Of a stretch of DNA of 11,915 nucleotides, positions 1 to 10,091 are shown piece after piece. Positions within the stretch are counted from its first letter, which is position 1, and each line of letters opens with the position of its first letter. Both the position numbers and the translations under genes were made by a program. The notes beneath the pieces were generated by a model. It had not been told where the DNA came from, made no database searches, and was given only the letters and a program-made list of their open reading frames with translations. The stretch is from Paraglomus occultum (lineage: Eukaryota > Glomeromycota > Glomeromycetes > Paraglomerales > Paraglomeraceae): positions 1 through 11,915 of the forward strand of contig CAJVPJ010001146.1 of assembly GCA_910592205.1 (NCBI GenBank), given 5' to 3'.

Positions 1-846
1 AGATATCACTCTGAGCTTATTTCGATTTGGGTCGACCCTATTCCGAATTGGGTCAGATTTCGATTTGGGTCAGAACAGTCTCAATAGGCAAGCTGGCTTT
101 GGTGGCCGGTCTTAGTCTGGAGAGAACACGTAAACTAAACATAATGACTCAACGCGTAAAAGAATTTCCTATTGATGTTGCAAGTCTCTCATACCAGTAA
201 TAAAAAATTGCCTACACTAAAATTGCCTAACTGTTGTAATACGTGACAGCAAAAAAGGTTAATGTCTGTTGTCGGTCTCAATAAACGGTTTTTATCGATT
301 ATATCGAATAACTTGGGTCGATATTGAAATCATAATTTATGTCAGTCGAACTGAAGAAAAGAAGTAAATTACATCCTCTTTCTAACGTCATCCACGAATA
401 ATTAGTTCTGATTGCGTAATTTTAACTGTCCACTGGTCCTAACCAGTGCCAGCTTGAATCATTTAGCTCACTTATCGAGATTGACAATTTATTATGTACT
501 GGCTTTCTTTAAGTGAGAAAATTGGTTGTTTTGTTGCAGCATGCCACTCTCACCACTGCATGTGCCATTCTAATATAAATAGCATTTTATTATAAGCAGT
601 ACCCCTTGTCATGTCCTATAAAATTAGATGCTCTATTTCTTTCTCTCGCTATTTTATTATATATAATGCATCAATCGATTGACGCTTACCAGCTTGGAAG
701 CACAATCAAATTGACAATTATGTTGACATAATAATTTTGATCGACAGGTTATGCGCCATATTCGGTTATCAACAAAGGAATTACAAATTAGAAGATGACG
801 AACAGCGGCACGCTTTTTCCAACTGGCCTTTCTGGCTTTCTGCACA
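1..846. other. non-coding region upstream of the PH-LRR gene
   Basis: No open frame here looks like protein. It presumably holds the promoter and 5' UTR of the gene starting at 847, but I see no clear core promoter element. An ATG at 795 in another frame opens a 21-codon frame that stops at 858-860 and overlaps the proposed start. It could be an upstream ORF or the remains of a lost first exon. The left edge holds a short repeated motif, listed separately. Confidence 0.6.
19..71. repeat. three copies of a 15-nt GGGTC-type motif
   Basis: The motif ATTTCGATTTGGGTC occurs at 19-33 and exactly again at 57-71. A related copy, ATTCCGAATTGGGTC, lies at 40-54. The first copy runs into the perfect 10-bp palindrome GGGTCGACCC at 29-38. 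Spacing is 21 then 17 nt, so this is not a strict tandem array. It may be the end of a dispersed repeat that continues left of the window. Confidence 0.6.
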
Positions 847-3714
847 ATGAAAATATTTAGTAGTGCTTCTATGCTTAGTAATCCATTCCAACGCGACAGA
901 CCCCAATCGTTCAGCAGTAATCATTTCAGAGACGCTCAGCATGAGGGTCGTATAACTTACGAAAGGAGAGGACGAATGAAAAAGAAGAAAACACGCTATG
1001 TAGTGTTGACAAAAGAACACTTGTTGAAATTTAGTGATCCTAAGAATGCATACGAAGTATCCGAGAAGTGGCTAATAGATTCAACGACAAATTATTTTAA
1101 AGATATACCCTCAGCGCACGTTCTCATACAATTGAAATGCATTGTTTCTATACGACGTGTGGATGGCTGGAAAAGCTTCCGAATTGACTTTTTACATCAA
1201 CCCAACAACGAAATTCGTGCTATTTTTTTTCTATGCAGACAATACGATAGAATGGGTTGGAAAACTGAAAGAAACATTGAAGGAGTTAAGCTCTTTTAAT
1301 GACGATTTAGGAAGAGCAGTTGCATACGATTTAGGAGGTATTGATAGTCAGTCCAAAAAGTCGTTTGAAGGACGAACACTATATCGAGTACTCTTTGCAA
1401 GATCAGATTCTATTATTAATTCAAAAGACACGTACTTTGAGAACGCGCAACTGTCTCTGCTCGCTATTGGTGAGACACGCATTCACTTCATTACTAATGG
1501 AAATGTTAGGACAGATGGACTATTAATTATTAAAAAAATTATTGTCGATGGGCTTGATGATACCGTTCAGTTAATCTTGCAATCTCCACTCGAACCGGCA
1601 TATAGTATTCTCATATCCTCAGTTTGTTCGGAATTAATAATAGCTGGCATTCGACAGGCGATAGCAACTCTCGCCCCTTTCTATGAAATTCCAATAAAAG
1701 GTACAGCGGCAGCCCATGTGAAGCAGCAGGAACTACCAGCAACGGCGTCTGTAGGCTGTGATGAATCATTTAAAACTCTTCTCAAAGCATACTGTGATGC
1801 ACTGTTAATAGATCCTAACAGGATCATAATAACTACTACCTCTCAAGGGAATATTGATCCTGCTGGATTGCAAATAACTGTTTGTTCGCCAAAAAATCAT
1901 ATTAAAGACCCGTACTCTGTGAAAGAACTCTTTGCTATTTTTCGCTCTCTCCGGTGTAATACATCAATAATCGAGATTAGCTTCAAGTCAGTGGATTTAT
2001 CCAATCTCGAAGTAGTCGATAATAACATCGTAGACGTTCAAGAAGATCAAAATGGTATGGACGTATTCCTTAACGGCGTCACAATGCTAACAAGTGAGCT
2101 ATATTATCTAATTACAACGAACAACTATCTGATAAAACTCGATCTAACTGACTGCAACATTAAGGCGAATAATGTTAGACTGGGTGCCTTAGCCGCAATT
2201 GGACTGGCGATTAATACTGGCAAAACTAAACTGGAAATGTTACATCTTGGAGGAAATGTGATAACAAAACCTGATAGATTGGTTATTGAACAGGGTATAA
2301 GAGAACGAGAACAAGCGATCAAAGAGTTAGATATTTCATCTCCACCACCACAAAATAGATCGCAGACTGACTCGGAGAATCCTATGATGAGGACGGAATG
2401 TGTTTTCAAAATGATCCAAGTCTTATTGGATTTGGATGTTGTTCGTGATACTCTTGAATATTTGAATATATCAAATAATGAGTTGAGCAGCAACGTGGTA
2501 ACAGCATTGGCCGAGTTTACTGCGCTCAAAACGTTCAAAATGGCTAACATGAAATGTACAACTGCATTCGATCTAACCCAGATATCATCAAACGTCCTGG
2601 AAGAACTTGAGCTCAGTGGTACGCCACTCACTCCAAATACCATCGATGTGCTGAGTTCGTTCATTCGAGAAAGCAGCTCTGATTGTTTGAAGACCCTGTC
2701 TATTGAAAATTGCCAAGTAAATAGTGAAGCGTTTGACAAACTATGTTCTGCAATAAGTGAATCGCAAAAGCTAAATATTGAATTGAACGTTGGAAACAAT
2801 CCTCTTTTAAAAAATTTTGGCGTTTTTATCAATATATTTCGGCAGAACAAGACACCATACTATCTGTCTATTGATTCCATCTCATGGGAGGGAAGACGGT
2901 TAGTCAGTTTATTTGACGAATTGGGGCATAATACTAGTCTCAAGTCATTGAGTATAGCTAAGCCTATATTTGGAGATGCGAGTGGCAATGCTCAGATGGG
3001 GGATGATACCGTTGCTCCGATGAATGACGATGTTGCTAGGGCCATGTCTGAGTTTTTGACGAAGAATAAGACGCTTGAAGAGTTGAACATAAGCGGAAAT
3101 GGTAAAAATATGTATGGACATAAGTTGGCAATAGCGTTCGATGGATTAGAAAAGAATGGAAATTTGAAGATTATCGATGTGAGCGGGAATAATTTGGGGA
3201 AGACTGGAATTGCTTCTTTTTCTAGAGCGATATCAGCGAACATGTCATTAAAGGAAATTTTCATTGACGACAACCAAGTAAGTCATCTCACGCTTCACGT
3301 AGCCTCGCCTCGTTTGCAGTATATTTAGTCGAGTAACCTGAATTTTCAAATACTTGTAATTCCCAAATACGTTTGCTGCAGATTGAGGAAGAAGGTCTTA
3401 ATATTCTCCTAGATGCTATAATATCAAAAAACACGAGTATTATTCGATGCCCGCATCCATCTAAAGATCTTAGACAACTTTCTCGAAGTATTCTAACGAG
3501 ATTGCAAAACAGTGCTTTCCATATAGCAAGAATGGAAGCCGCCATAACAATCGCTATTGGGTCGACACGCGCTAATGAGAAGGCAACACTAACTGAGATG
3601 AGACGTCTCCACAAGGAGTTACAGAATTTAGAAGTTGGTATAAAGACAAAGTTGGATGAGCTTGACAGGGTACTACGTGCTAGAGAAGAACGTGACAAGA
3701 TGTGGCCCGATTGA
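847..3714 (+). CDS. PH domain and leucine-rich-repeat (RNI-like) protein, with a frame break
   Basis: I read about 920 residues in two exons: 847-3277 and 3382-3714, stop TGA at 3712-3714. Residues about 40-145 look like a PH domain: basic KKKKTRYVVLTKEHLLKF (976 onward), then a C-terminal helix with EWVGKLKETL. A middle region with GCDESFKTLLKAYC (about residue 303) resembles, from memory, a fungal PH-LRR family. Ribonuclease-inhibitor-type LRRs follow from about residue 428, with motifs such as LEYLNISNNEL, LEELNISGNG and LKIIDVSGNNL. The tail (about 870-915) is charged and predicted coiled coil. The architecture recalls CARMIL actin regulators, but I see no long C-terminal extension. It is probably a scaffold at membranes or the cortex (inference). 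The frame changes from 1 to 2 near 1223-1230. ATG 847 is the first in-frame ATG after the stop at 796-798; ATG 976 is an alternative start. Confidence 0.8.
1223..1230 (+). other. T8 homopolymer at the frame break in the PH domain
   Basis: Frame 1 reads well through the PH strands up to NNEIRAIFF. Frame 2 then carries YADNTIEWVGKLKETL, the typical last strand and helix of a PH domain. Seven T instead of eight would join them without loss. A strong acceptor-like site lies at 1238 (T-run then CTATGCAG), and a donor GT at 1157 would restore frame with an 82-nt intron. However, that would delete core PH strands. A sequencing error, a real mutation or slippage are all possible. Confidence 0.65.
3278..3381 (+). 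other. intron of the PH-LRR gene (104 nt)
   Basis: The donor is GTAAGT at 3278 and the acceptor is TTTGCTGCAG ending at 3381. Both exon edges lie on codon boundaries, and the join turns IDDNQ into IDDNQIEEEGLN, continuing the LRR pattern. Reading through the intron gives a stop at 3326-3328. A second acceptor-like TTTGCAG ends at 3319. Using it gives a premature stop after two codons, so the C-terminal coiled coil depends on the choice of acceptor. Confidence 0.9.
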
Positions 3715-5351
3715 CCACTATAACATTGAATCGCTGTTAAAACATCGCAATTAGGGAATTTACAACAATGATGTTAACGCGTGTACTTCTTGTAAATTAA
3801 TTATTATCGTTATCATGTTATGTATTTTAATTATATCTATATGGAGGGTTATACAATATACATAATTAATTTATTGGCAGAACAAAGCCGTATAATAACG
3901 AATGTCCTTTCGTATTCATTAAGTATTCTGACAAATCTATGGTATCAAGTCATTGCCTTATTCTTTCCTAAGACACTAAGACAGCTTAATATTATAGTTA
4001 TTCCAAGTCATTAACATCGTGATGTAAAAGGTTTTCATCATGTCATTAAAAGCCATAATTAAAGGTAACCAAAGATACTCGGTCAATTTGGTCAATCGCA
4101 TCTGTATATTTGGAATAGAAGATATTTACACTAAACGTTAATGTGATATTCCTACGACAGTAATGGTGTCTGTATTAAGTCCTGATGCCGACATCAAGGC
4201 GAATGTTGCCAGTGAGCAAAATCAAGTATATGATATATTATTCTCAAATGGCAAAAGAGAATTTTGAGTTGCAACACCACTAACATAGACTTTTTATTTA
4301 AATGGAATCAGTTAGCATCTCAGCATCAATGTTATAATCGTTCACTGCAAATATATGAATTTTGCTAAAACAGATTCAGGGACCCTTTCATTTTTTTTTG
4401 AACGTTAAAAATGATAGATTATATTATGACCAGGTGCATTAATAAAATTTTACTTCATCTGAGGCACCACTTTTGTCTGGGTATGTCATTAACACAAAGT
4501 TAATTGAAGAAACATTATTTATATTAGGCCTTTGGCAACCAGTTTTAATATTATCAGAAGACTGAAATTTACAACAACGCAGATATCCAAACCCTTTAAC
4601 CCCTTTAGGCGATAATGTTTTCGAAGTAAAGTCTGCAAAGACCTATTTACGTTAAGATAATTAACAATATGACTTTTAGACTTTTCCATAGACGTTCGCT
4701 CCTCGAATGTTTATTAGAGGCTTTAGTTAAATCGTTAGAGCAATCAATATCATTATAGAGATCAGTTTAATTAAAACAATCTGTGGTTTATCGATAGTAA
4801 ATACCCCATTGGCCACTACTCCTGACTGCTGCCCGTGTCCTATAACTTGTTAAACAGTGAAAAGTTTTTTACACTGGAATGTTACACTGTTACTATTATT
4901 TTTTGTTTACGGAAACAATTATAACAGGTCACGATATTATACGACGACATTTGCTGCATAGATAACATCATTTATACGCGATTAATTATATGAGTCATCT
5001 AACACGCGTCTATTCACATATAACCTCCTCTCCCTCCCCTCCTCATCCAAAACGCGAATACCTAAATTTAAATAATGTACAACGAACAATTTTCCTGTTT
5101 CCTATGCACATTCTGTACAATACAAACAGATTATCAAAACGAACAGTATTCTGTCGCCATACCGTATTACGCACAAATGACATGAACACGTCATCAAACA
5201 ACAAGCTTAAAAATACACAATAAACAATATGTTGTCGCCGCTCGAAGAAAGAATTCAATACACGCTACTTATACATATATATCCAGGCGCTTTTCTCTAT
5301 CGCGCATATAACAATATCTCTTCTTTCAAGCATTATTGTGTCTGAGTTCGA

Positions 5352-5402
5352 GACCTGTCTCAGTTCAGAACCCAGTCACTCAGTCCAGAACTGAGACAGG
5401 TC
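5352..5402. repeat. perfect 15-bp inverted repeat (hairpin)
   Basis: GACCTGTCTCAGTTC at 5352-5366 is exactly the reverse complement of 5388-5402, with a 21-nt loop. The surrounding 70 nt is dense in related words such as CTGAGTTC, CAGTCACTCAGTCCAG and AACTGAG. The stem is richer in G and C than its surroundings. It could be a transposon terminus, a MITE remnant or a structured RNA element. Nothing in the sequence decides between these. Confidence 0.75.
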
Positions 5403-5911
5403 CCTAACTGAGCTACAACATCAATAGTAGAAGCAGGAGAATTATAAATGCGACAGTAATGTTCTTTGTATTAACAGCTCACACAAATTTATATCGTCCA
5501 GTAAACCAACGGATTATTGACTGTTATAAAATTATTTCTATTGTGGTATGTCCGAGATCACAATGTTTATTAAAAAATCGCTTACGATTAAACTTTTATT
5601 TATCAACATATATTTATTACTTTACATACAAAATCGTATTTGTATTAATAGAGTATTAGAGGCGTCGATTTCAGTGTATGAAAAGTATACAAGCAGTCGA
5701 TCGATGAGGATGAGATTGAGGTTGAGGGTCTAGTGAAAAAGAGATAAGAAGCCGAATGCGGCAAGATGCGTGACGATCACGAGGTTAATAGTGACAATGC
5801 AAGTTTAATTTTGACTTAGCATATGAAATATTTGTCAGGAATCTTGCAATAGAATATTACGTTGTGAACATTCAGTGATCTTTCTTTTAATGTGCTATAA
5901 TAGTTATATCT

Positions 5912-5928
5912 TTATATATATATATATT
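5912..5928. repeat. TA dinucleotide run
   Basis: A short uninterrupted alternation of T and A lies just beyond the proposed polyadenylation signal of the minus-strand peptidase gene. It is probably a simple microsatellite. Confidence 0.7.
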
Positions 5929-5947
5929 TATTATTAATCGTCGACTA

Positions 5948-5953
5948 TTTATT
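5948..5953 (-). terminator. putative polyadenylation signal of the M28 peptidase gene
   Basis: The plus strand reads TTTATT, which is AATAAA on the minus strand, about 80 nt beyond the stop codon at 6032-6034. Position and match are good, but such hexamers are frequent in AT-rich DNA. Confidence 0.5.
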
Positions 5954-6031
5954 TGCTATGCAGCAGCGACTGGGTTTTTTGCCGCAGCCCAATCGAAACA
6001 GATACGACACAATTATATATAAGTCATTCGG

Positions 6032-8263
6032 TCACACGGCAATGTCCAAGAATCTTCTTAAGTGAGGTTGTTGAGCGAAGCGGATGATTGTATGCAGAGC
6101 AGCTGAAGATGTCTAGTTGAATAGAATAATTTGATCAGTTATTGAATTGTTAAAATAAAACATTTTAATATGTGAGTACTCACTATCATTATTGCATCTT
6201 CATTCACATTCTCCACATCATCACAAGATTGATGATAACATGTGTCATAGGCAGCGTTAGCGAAACCGCCAAAAATGCGTCTTTGTTCCTCGGTTTTCTT
6301 TGCGCCGGCACCAGTTAAGATACCACCTATGGATATATCCCGTGAGCAAACTGGAATCTATCTCGATTTTTGTATCTCCCGTAAACTTACCCGATGGGAT
6401 ACCATTTTCAAGAAATGGAAGAAAATCACTCCCTGCTTTCATGTCTATGATTTCATATGGTCTTCTAGCAGCTGAGAAATACTCAATAAATGTTTTCTGA
6501 ATCTTAATCGATGCATTTTGCACCTCTAATGGAGCATCAGTTCCACGGTGTATCTGCGAATGTTAATGCATCGATTGAGTGGAAACAAAAGATCTTAGTA
6601 ACTCAAAAAGATTCTTAAACTGGGACATTCGATACTTACAAAAGGAACATAATTTGGACTCCCAAGCATGTCAAAGTTCAAATTCATCGCCACAGAATCA
6701 ATTTCCCCCGTTTCCAGCAACTTCTTGACAAACATCCTTGATCCCAATTGTCCCAATTCTTCAGCACCCCACCACGCAAAAATTAAATAGTTTTTAGATA
6801 CAAAATGGGCCCGCTCTAATGCAAGCAGTATCTCTAACAAAACGGCTGAGCCAGAAGCATTGTCCACTAATCCAGGTCCATCGGGAACTGAATCCAAGTG
6901 TGCACCAAGAACAATAGTGTTATCATACGAAGAGGCTTCACCCCAGCGACAGATGACATTATAAGTGGTGGCGATGGTTAATGTGCTATAAGTACGAATG
7001 GAAATGCGAGCAGAATGCTCATTTCTAAGCAACTGGCCTACAGTGTAAGTGGACGAGAGAACAGGTATGCGAATTGTGGGATCTACGTATAAAAAAAGTG
7101 TCGTCAAAAGAAAGGATAGAGTTACATCATTAAACGAGATCGATAATGAGGAGCGCAACCTTATAGCATACCTCCTTCGCTCCATGCGTATTTCCTAACT
7201 CGGGTGTATATAAGTTCTTGATCTTCTGGGGTGTTGTAGAATATAACAGCCACGGCTCCTTCCTAGTAGCATGCATCGCAATCACAAAAGCATTAGAATC
7301 TTATCACGTGTATTTTATTTAGCAACAATTCGCATGCGTTACCCACATTCTCTGCCCGATAGGCAGCCTTAAAGTAGGTACATTTTCCACCATTGCTGAT
7401 TAATGCAACCTTCCCCTTAACATGTTTCCATTCTTTAACTTCTTGACATCCATAATGGGGTATTTCAACTACAGCAGCATTTTCTACCATGGTAGCTACC
7501 CCTCCATCACGCATATCTATACCGAATTTGTTAGTGTGAAATAACCTTACAAGAAAATTCTATAAATGGTCATTACCATATACAAATAAGTCAAAATCAT
7601 CATACGTACTCCAAAAATCGATTCCTCCTTGTAATGCTATTGTATTCTTCACATCCTTGCCCGTTGGGGTGGTATTCAAAGAAACATTCATTGCAGCCTC
7701 CTTGACCTTATTCCAAACAGGAACTTTAAAATACATCCTCTCAGTCTCGCATTTAGTTTTCTCTAGTTGTGAGACAACATACTCTGCCGATTTGTTGTAT
7801 GAATTAAGTACGGATCGCGATCCATGGCCATTATGCTTAACGGAGGCCCCAGATTTAGCAATTTGGTCAAAAGCTTTGAGATGAGCAAAAACATTACGTG
7901 TCAATTGACCTGGAGAAATAATATCTTCGGGAGAACTTTCGTCTGGTATTAGCAGACCAGAATGTATTGTCTAATGAGTTTGCGTTCGCATTACGAGAGA
8001 ACGGGCAAGAGCTATGCGACTCAAGGTCAAGGCTTACAGAAGTCATGCGGTGCCATAGATATCAATGCTATTATAAGAAAAATAAACAGAAATAAAGCAA
8101 TAAGTCCATATGGAACACTCGACTTCCGAGAGCTTTCGTTGTCGTTGTGGGCGCTCGCATTTTCTTCAATGATAATAATGTGGCGTTAGTACATAAGCGC
8201 ATATCAAATGTGACTAAACACAAGTTTCTCACCTCCAAAAAGCGGAGTATTCTCAGAGGGCAT
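6032..8263 (-). CDS. type II membrane-anchored M28 zinc aminopeptidase with PA domain (aminopeptidase Y-like)
   Basis: Nine exons, in coding order: 8263-8233, 8163-8038, 7942-7577, 7516-7343, 7258-7172, 7082-6640, 6553-6391, 6326-6184, 6112-6032. This gives 537 residues. All introns (60-95 nt) are GT-AG and every junction keeps frame. Intron 1 has a perfect TACTAAC. The N-terminus is short and polar (MPSENTPLFG), then a hydrophobic signal anchor at about residues 29-48, so the catalytic part should be lumenal or extracellular. A PA domain covers about 170-260 (VKGKVALISNGGKCTYFKAA; VGAVAVIFYN). M28 ligands are intact: H323 in GAHLDSV, D335 in DNASGS, E369/E370 in WWGAEE, D399 in NFDMLGSPN and H495 in CYHQSCD. 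Relatives remove N-terminal residues from peptides in vacuole or secretions. Carboxypeptidase Q-like specificity is less likely. Confidence 0.9.
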
Positions 8264-9211
8264 TTTACAATATGTAATGGTTTCGCGGGAACAAAGCAGA
8301 GGTCACAAGGGCAACCCCGCTATTTATCTTTTGCGCTATTTGGACAGATGAGTTCACTCCCCCACTTACATAATTGCCAAATTTCCTTTTAGCGTGACTA
8401 GTAATTTAACGTATCCGGGTTTCTGGATGTTACACATGACTATAAAACTGATCAGATTATCACAATAACCGTTTGTTATAGAATTATTAGGACATTGCAG
8501 TATTAGAACGACCGCTTTATTGGCAGAATGTTTACAGCGAGTTGATATTTTTACATTATCTAAGTGCCAAGGTGCACATTAATATGAACGCGATTTATGG
8601 TTAAGCTAGGATAACTTGTTTCCGCTTCCTTCTCAGTGCACACTACTGTCAGCCATATGGCAATGAGCTTCGATTTTATTAATGAATACGGAAATCAATT
8701 CCTTGCTTACATTCGTCAATAGATGAATGATTTCAGGAATGGGATATGGTTTACGTTGATAATTCTGAAATCTTTGAAAGAAGCAAACTAACAGTGAAAA
8801 GAAAGTTTTCGGAATTAAGGGATTGACTTTGTATTAGTGGTAGCTAAAAAATTAAACTTGGCTAAATTTTCATAGGGAGATTGTAAAACTGTCCGTCCAA
8901 TCTTTTTCATGTAATATGTAATCCCATTATTTATATTAATGATCACCTAGCACGGATGTTTGCATCGTAATTTGTCGTAAATTTATTGCTGCCTGGATAA
9001 TATATGTATTGTCGTACGTTATACTCGCCCAAATAAGCTAATGAAGTTATAATGTTCGTATTCCTTAATACAGCATTCTTTGCCATTTACAAGGGTAAGT
9101 TTTTGCCAAATATTCGATTCCCCACGCAAGTCTCCCTCAAAAAGCGACTGTGAGTGAAGGGTTACATGTTCTTCGTTGCAAATAAGTGCGCTCTTCGGTT
9201 AAAATCCTTCT
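8264..9211. other. intergenic region upstream of the peptidase gene
   Basis: No convincing coding sequence is present. The 5' flank and promoter of the minus-strand peptidase gene should lie at the left, and the 3' UTR of the minus-strand ISG12-like copy at the right. The only recognisable structure is the transposon-related arm at 8785-8870. Confidence 0.55.
8785..8870 (-). repeat. 86-bp arm shared, inverted, with the right window edge
   Basis: This block is the reverse complement of 11830-11915 with one mismatch (8862) in 86 positions. The match may extend further, since the partner is cut by the window end. In the partner the block lies just inside a Tc1/mariner-like terminus. Here the outward flank (8871 onward) diverges, although GTCCGTCCAA at 8891 recalls another GGAC-type terminus. 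It is probably a fragment of a related element. Confidence 0.8.
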
Positions 9212-9471
9212 CTATAAGCCAGCGAGAAGACTACCAACATATCCCAGAGCCCCACCAGTTGCGGACGATAATACCGTCCCTGCCATACCCAGGCCAGCTG
9301 CGCCGATGCTCTGCATTACAGCGCAAGCGCTTCCAGTTGTCACAAATCCACCGTAAGAACTCATGATAGCAGCAGCAGTCGAACTAGCAGTAATTCCCGT
9401 AGCAGTAAATCCAATCGAAGTTATCGCAAATGGAACAAGTACTGGTGCTGCAATCACCCCAGTGGCAGTAA
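9212..9471 (-). CDS. ISG12/IFI6-27-like small hydrophobic protein, main exon (partial gene)
   Basis: From the acceptor CTCTTTTAG ending at 9472, the frame gives 85 residues to TAG at 9212-9214. It is rich in Gly, Ala, Ser and Thr and strongly hydrophobic, with GFTATGITASS, SSYGGFVTTGSACA and MQSIGAAGLG, the hallmarks of the Ifi-6-16 family. About two-thirds of residues match the plus-strand copy at 10263-10567 by hand count. Animal members sit in mitochondrial or ER membranes and affect apoptosis; the role outside animals is unknown. The exon needs one base from an upstream exon. I find no counterpart of the 76-nt first exon of the plus copy. A candidate ending at 9731 (containing INDFLDQQWGLSEAW, donor GTAATA) joins in phase but has no other support. 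The gene may be 5'-truncated. GTG at 9455-9457 is not a credible start. Confidence 0.7.
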
Positions 9472-9677
9472 CTAAAAGAGACTACGAATGACATATGTAT
9501 TAAAGGTTTGCGCTCAAGCCATGTTCAATATTAAAATAATGCGATATGAAACTATACCGTAATCATTATGACTTTATTATTATCTTTGGCCTTTATGTGT
9601 TACTTATAGTGTGCTTGTTAAAACTGCAGGTCAAAAAAGCCCAATGCCGAATGTTCTTATATACAAATTTGTTTTCT

Positions 9678-9805
9678 TGCAGATCAAAGACTTTTTGGCT
9701 CAACAGTGATTCAGATACCATTTCTATTACTATTGTTCAATGTTAAACAATCACGCCATGCTTCTGATAAACCCCACTGTTGATCCAAAAAGTCGTTGAT
9801 CTGCA
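9678..9805. repeat. 31-bp inverted repeat with 66-nt loop
   Basis: Positions 9678-9708 and the reverse complement of 9775-9805 agree at 29 of 31 sites (shared core GACTTTTTGG). The plus arm follows a strong acceptor-like tract, TTTTCTTGCAG. Reading the minus arm gives QINDFLDQQ and the plus arm gives QIKDFLAQQ. The arms may therefore be two copies of a former exon, one on each strand. Confidence 0.8.
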
Positions 9806-9861
9806 CGGAGTTATAAAGACCGTAAGTTTGAGCGCTACCTCGTTCGATTGTATCGAATATT

Positions 9862-9937
9862 ATGGCTTTCAGAAACATTAACTCCGCGTTAGTCTCAACG
9901 GAAAAAGAAATCCGGAAGAAAATATCAACAATAGTTA
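9862..9937 (+). pseudogene. duplicated first exon of the ISG12-like gene
   Basis: This 76-nt block begins with ATG and ends before a GTATAA donor. It encodes MAFRNINSALVSTEKEIRKK and a short tail. It has the same length and phase as the first exon at 10092-10167 (MALKSVNNRLVSVGKDMHKK). Its own next acceptor (CCCACAG, ending 10016) leads to a stop after a few codons. It could instead splice to the main exon at 10263 as an alternative first exon, because the phase fits. It may be a relic or a functional alternative. Confidence 0.6.
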
Positions 9938-10091
9938 GTATAACTGGTTTGCATGATTTCATCGCCATATCTAGTCTGAAGATTTTGAATACAAACGTAC
10001 GTTTGTTTGCCCACAGTCGTTTCCCCCAATTCAAACTGAGGTTGCCATTGCAGTTGCGGCCGATGCTCTCACTCCCTCTCCATCCAACCTT

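Larger units (their letters stand above)
3715..6031. other. intergenic region between two convergent genes
   Basis: This is AT-rich sequence with only short, low-complexity open frames (for example 3820-4014, 4990-5223 and 5459-5659). None has recognisable protein features. The left part should contain the 3' UTR of the PH-LRR gene, and the right part that of the peptidase gene. I see no RNA gene or transposon. A hairpin at 5352-5402 and a short TA run are listed separately. Confidence 0.6.

Noticed and set aside
1157-1238. 82-nt intron with a T-rich acceptor in the PH-LRR gene
   Set aside because: It would restore frame and the acceptor looks good, but it removes well-formed PH strands and uses a weak GTGTGG donor. 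I prefer a one-base indel.
2125-2850. 241-codon minus-strand open frame
   Set aside because: It lies antisense inside the LRR coding region and has no protein-like motif. The plus frame explains the sequence.
3820-4014. 64-codon plus-strand frame
   Set aside because: It is Ile/Tyr/Leu-rich as expected from AT-rich DNA, with no neighbour, motif or splice context.
4990-5258. Overlapping frames of 77 (+) and 71 (-) codons
   Set aside because: Both are low-complexity translations of the same AT-rich stretch and neither resembles a known protein.
5341-5400. Possible tRNA T-arm (GTTCGAGAC)
   Set aside because: The surrounding sequence gives the 15-bp hairpin instead, with no D-arm, anticodon arm or acceptor stem at tRNA spacing.
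5459-5733. Two overlapping plus-strand frames of 66 and 61 codons
   Set aside because: Short, AT-driven composition, no domain and no splice partner.
9455-9457. GTG as start codon of the minus-strand ISG12-like protein
   Set aside because: Homology with the plus copy extends upstream of it to a splice acceptor, so the coding sequence must begin in another exon.
9711-10034. 107-codon minus-strand frame taken as a gene
   Set aside because: Its first half is antisense to the duplicated plus-strand exon at 9862-9937. Only its last part, near 9731-9830, might be an exon.
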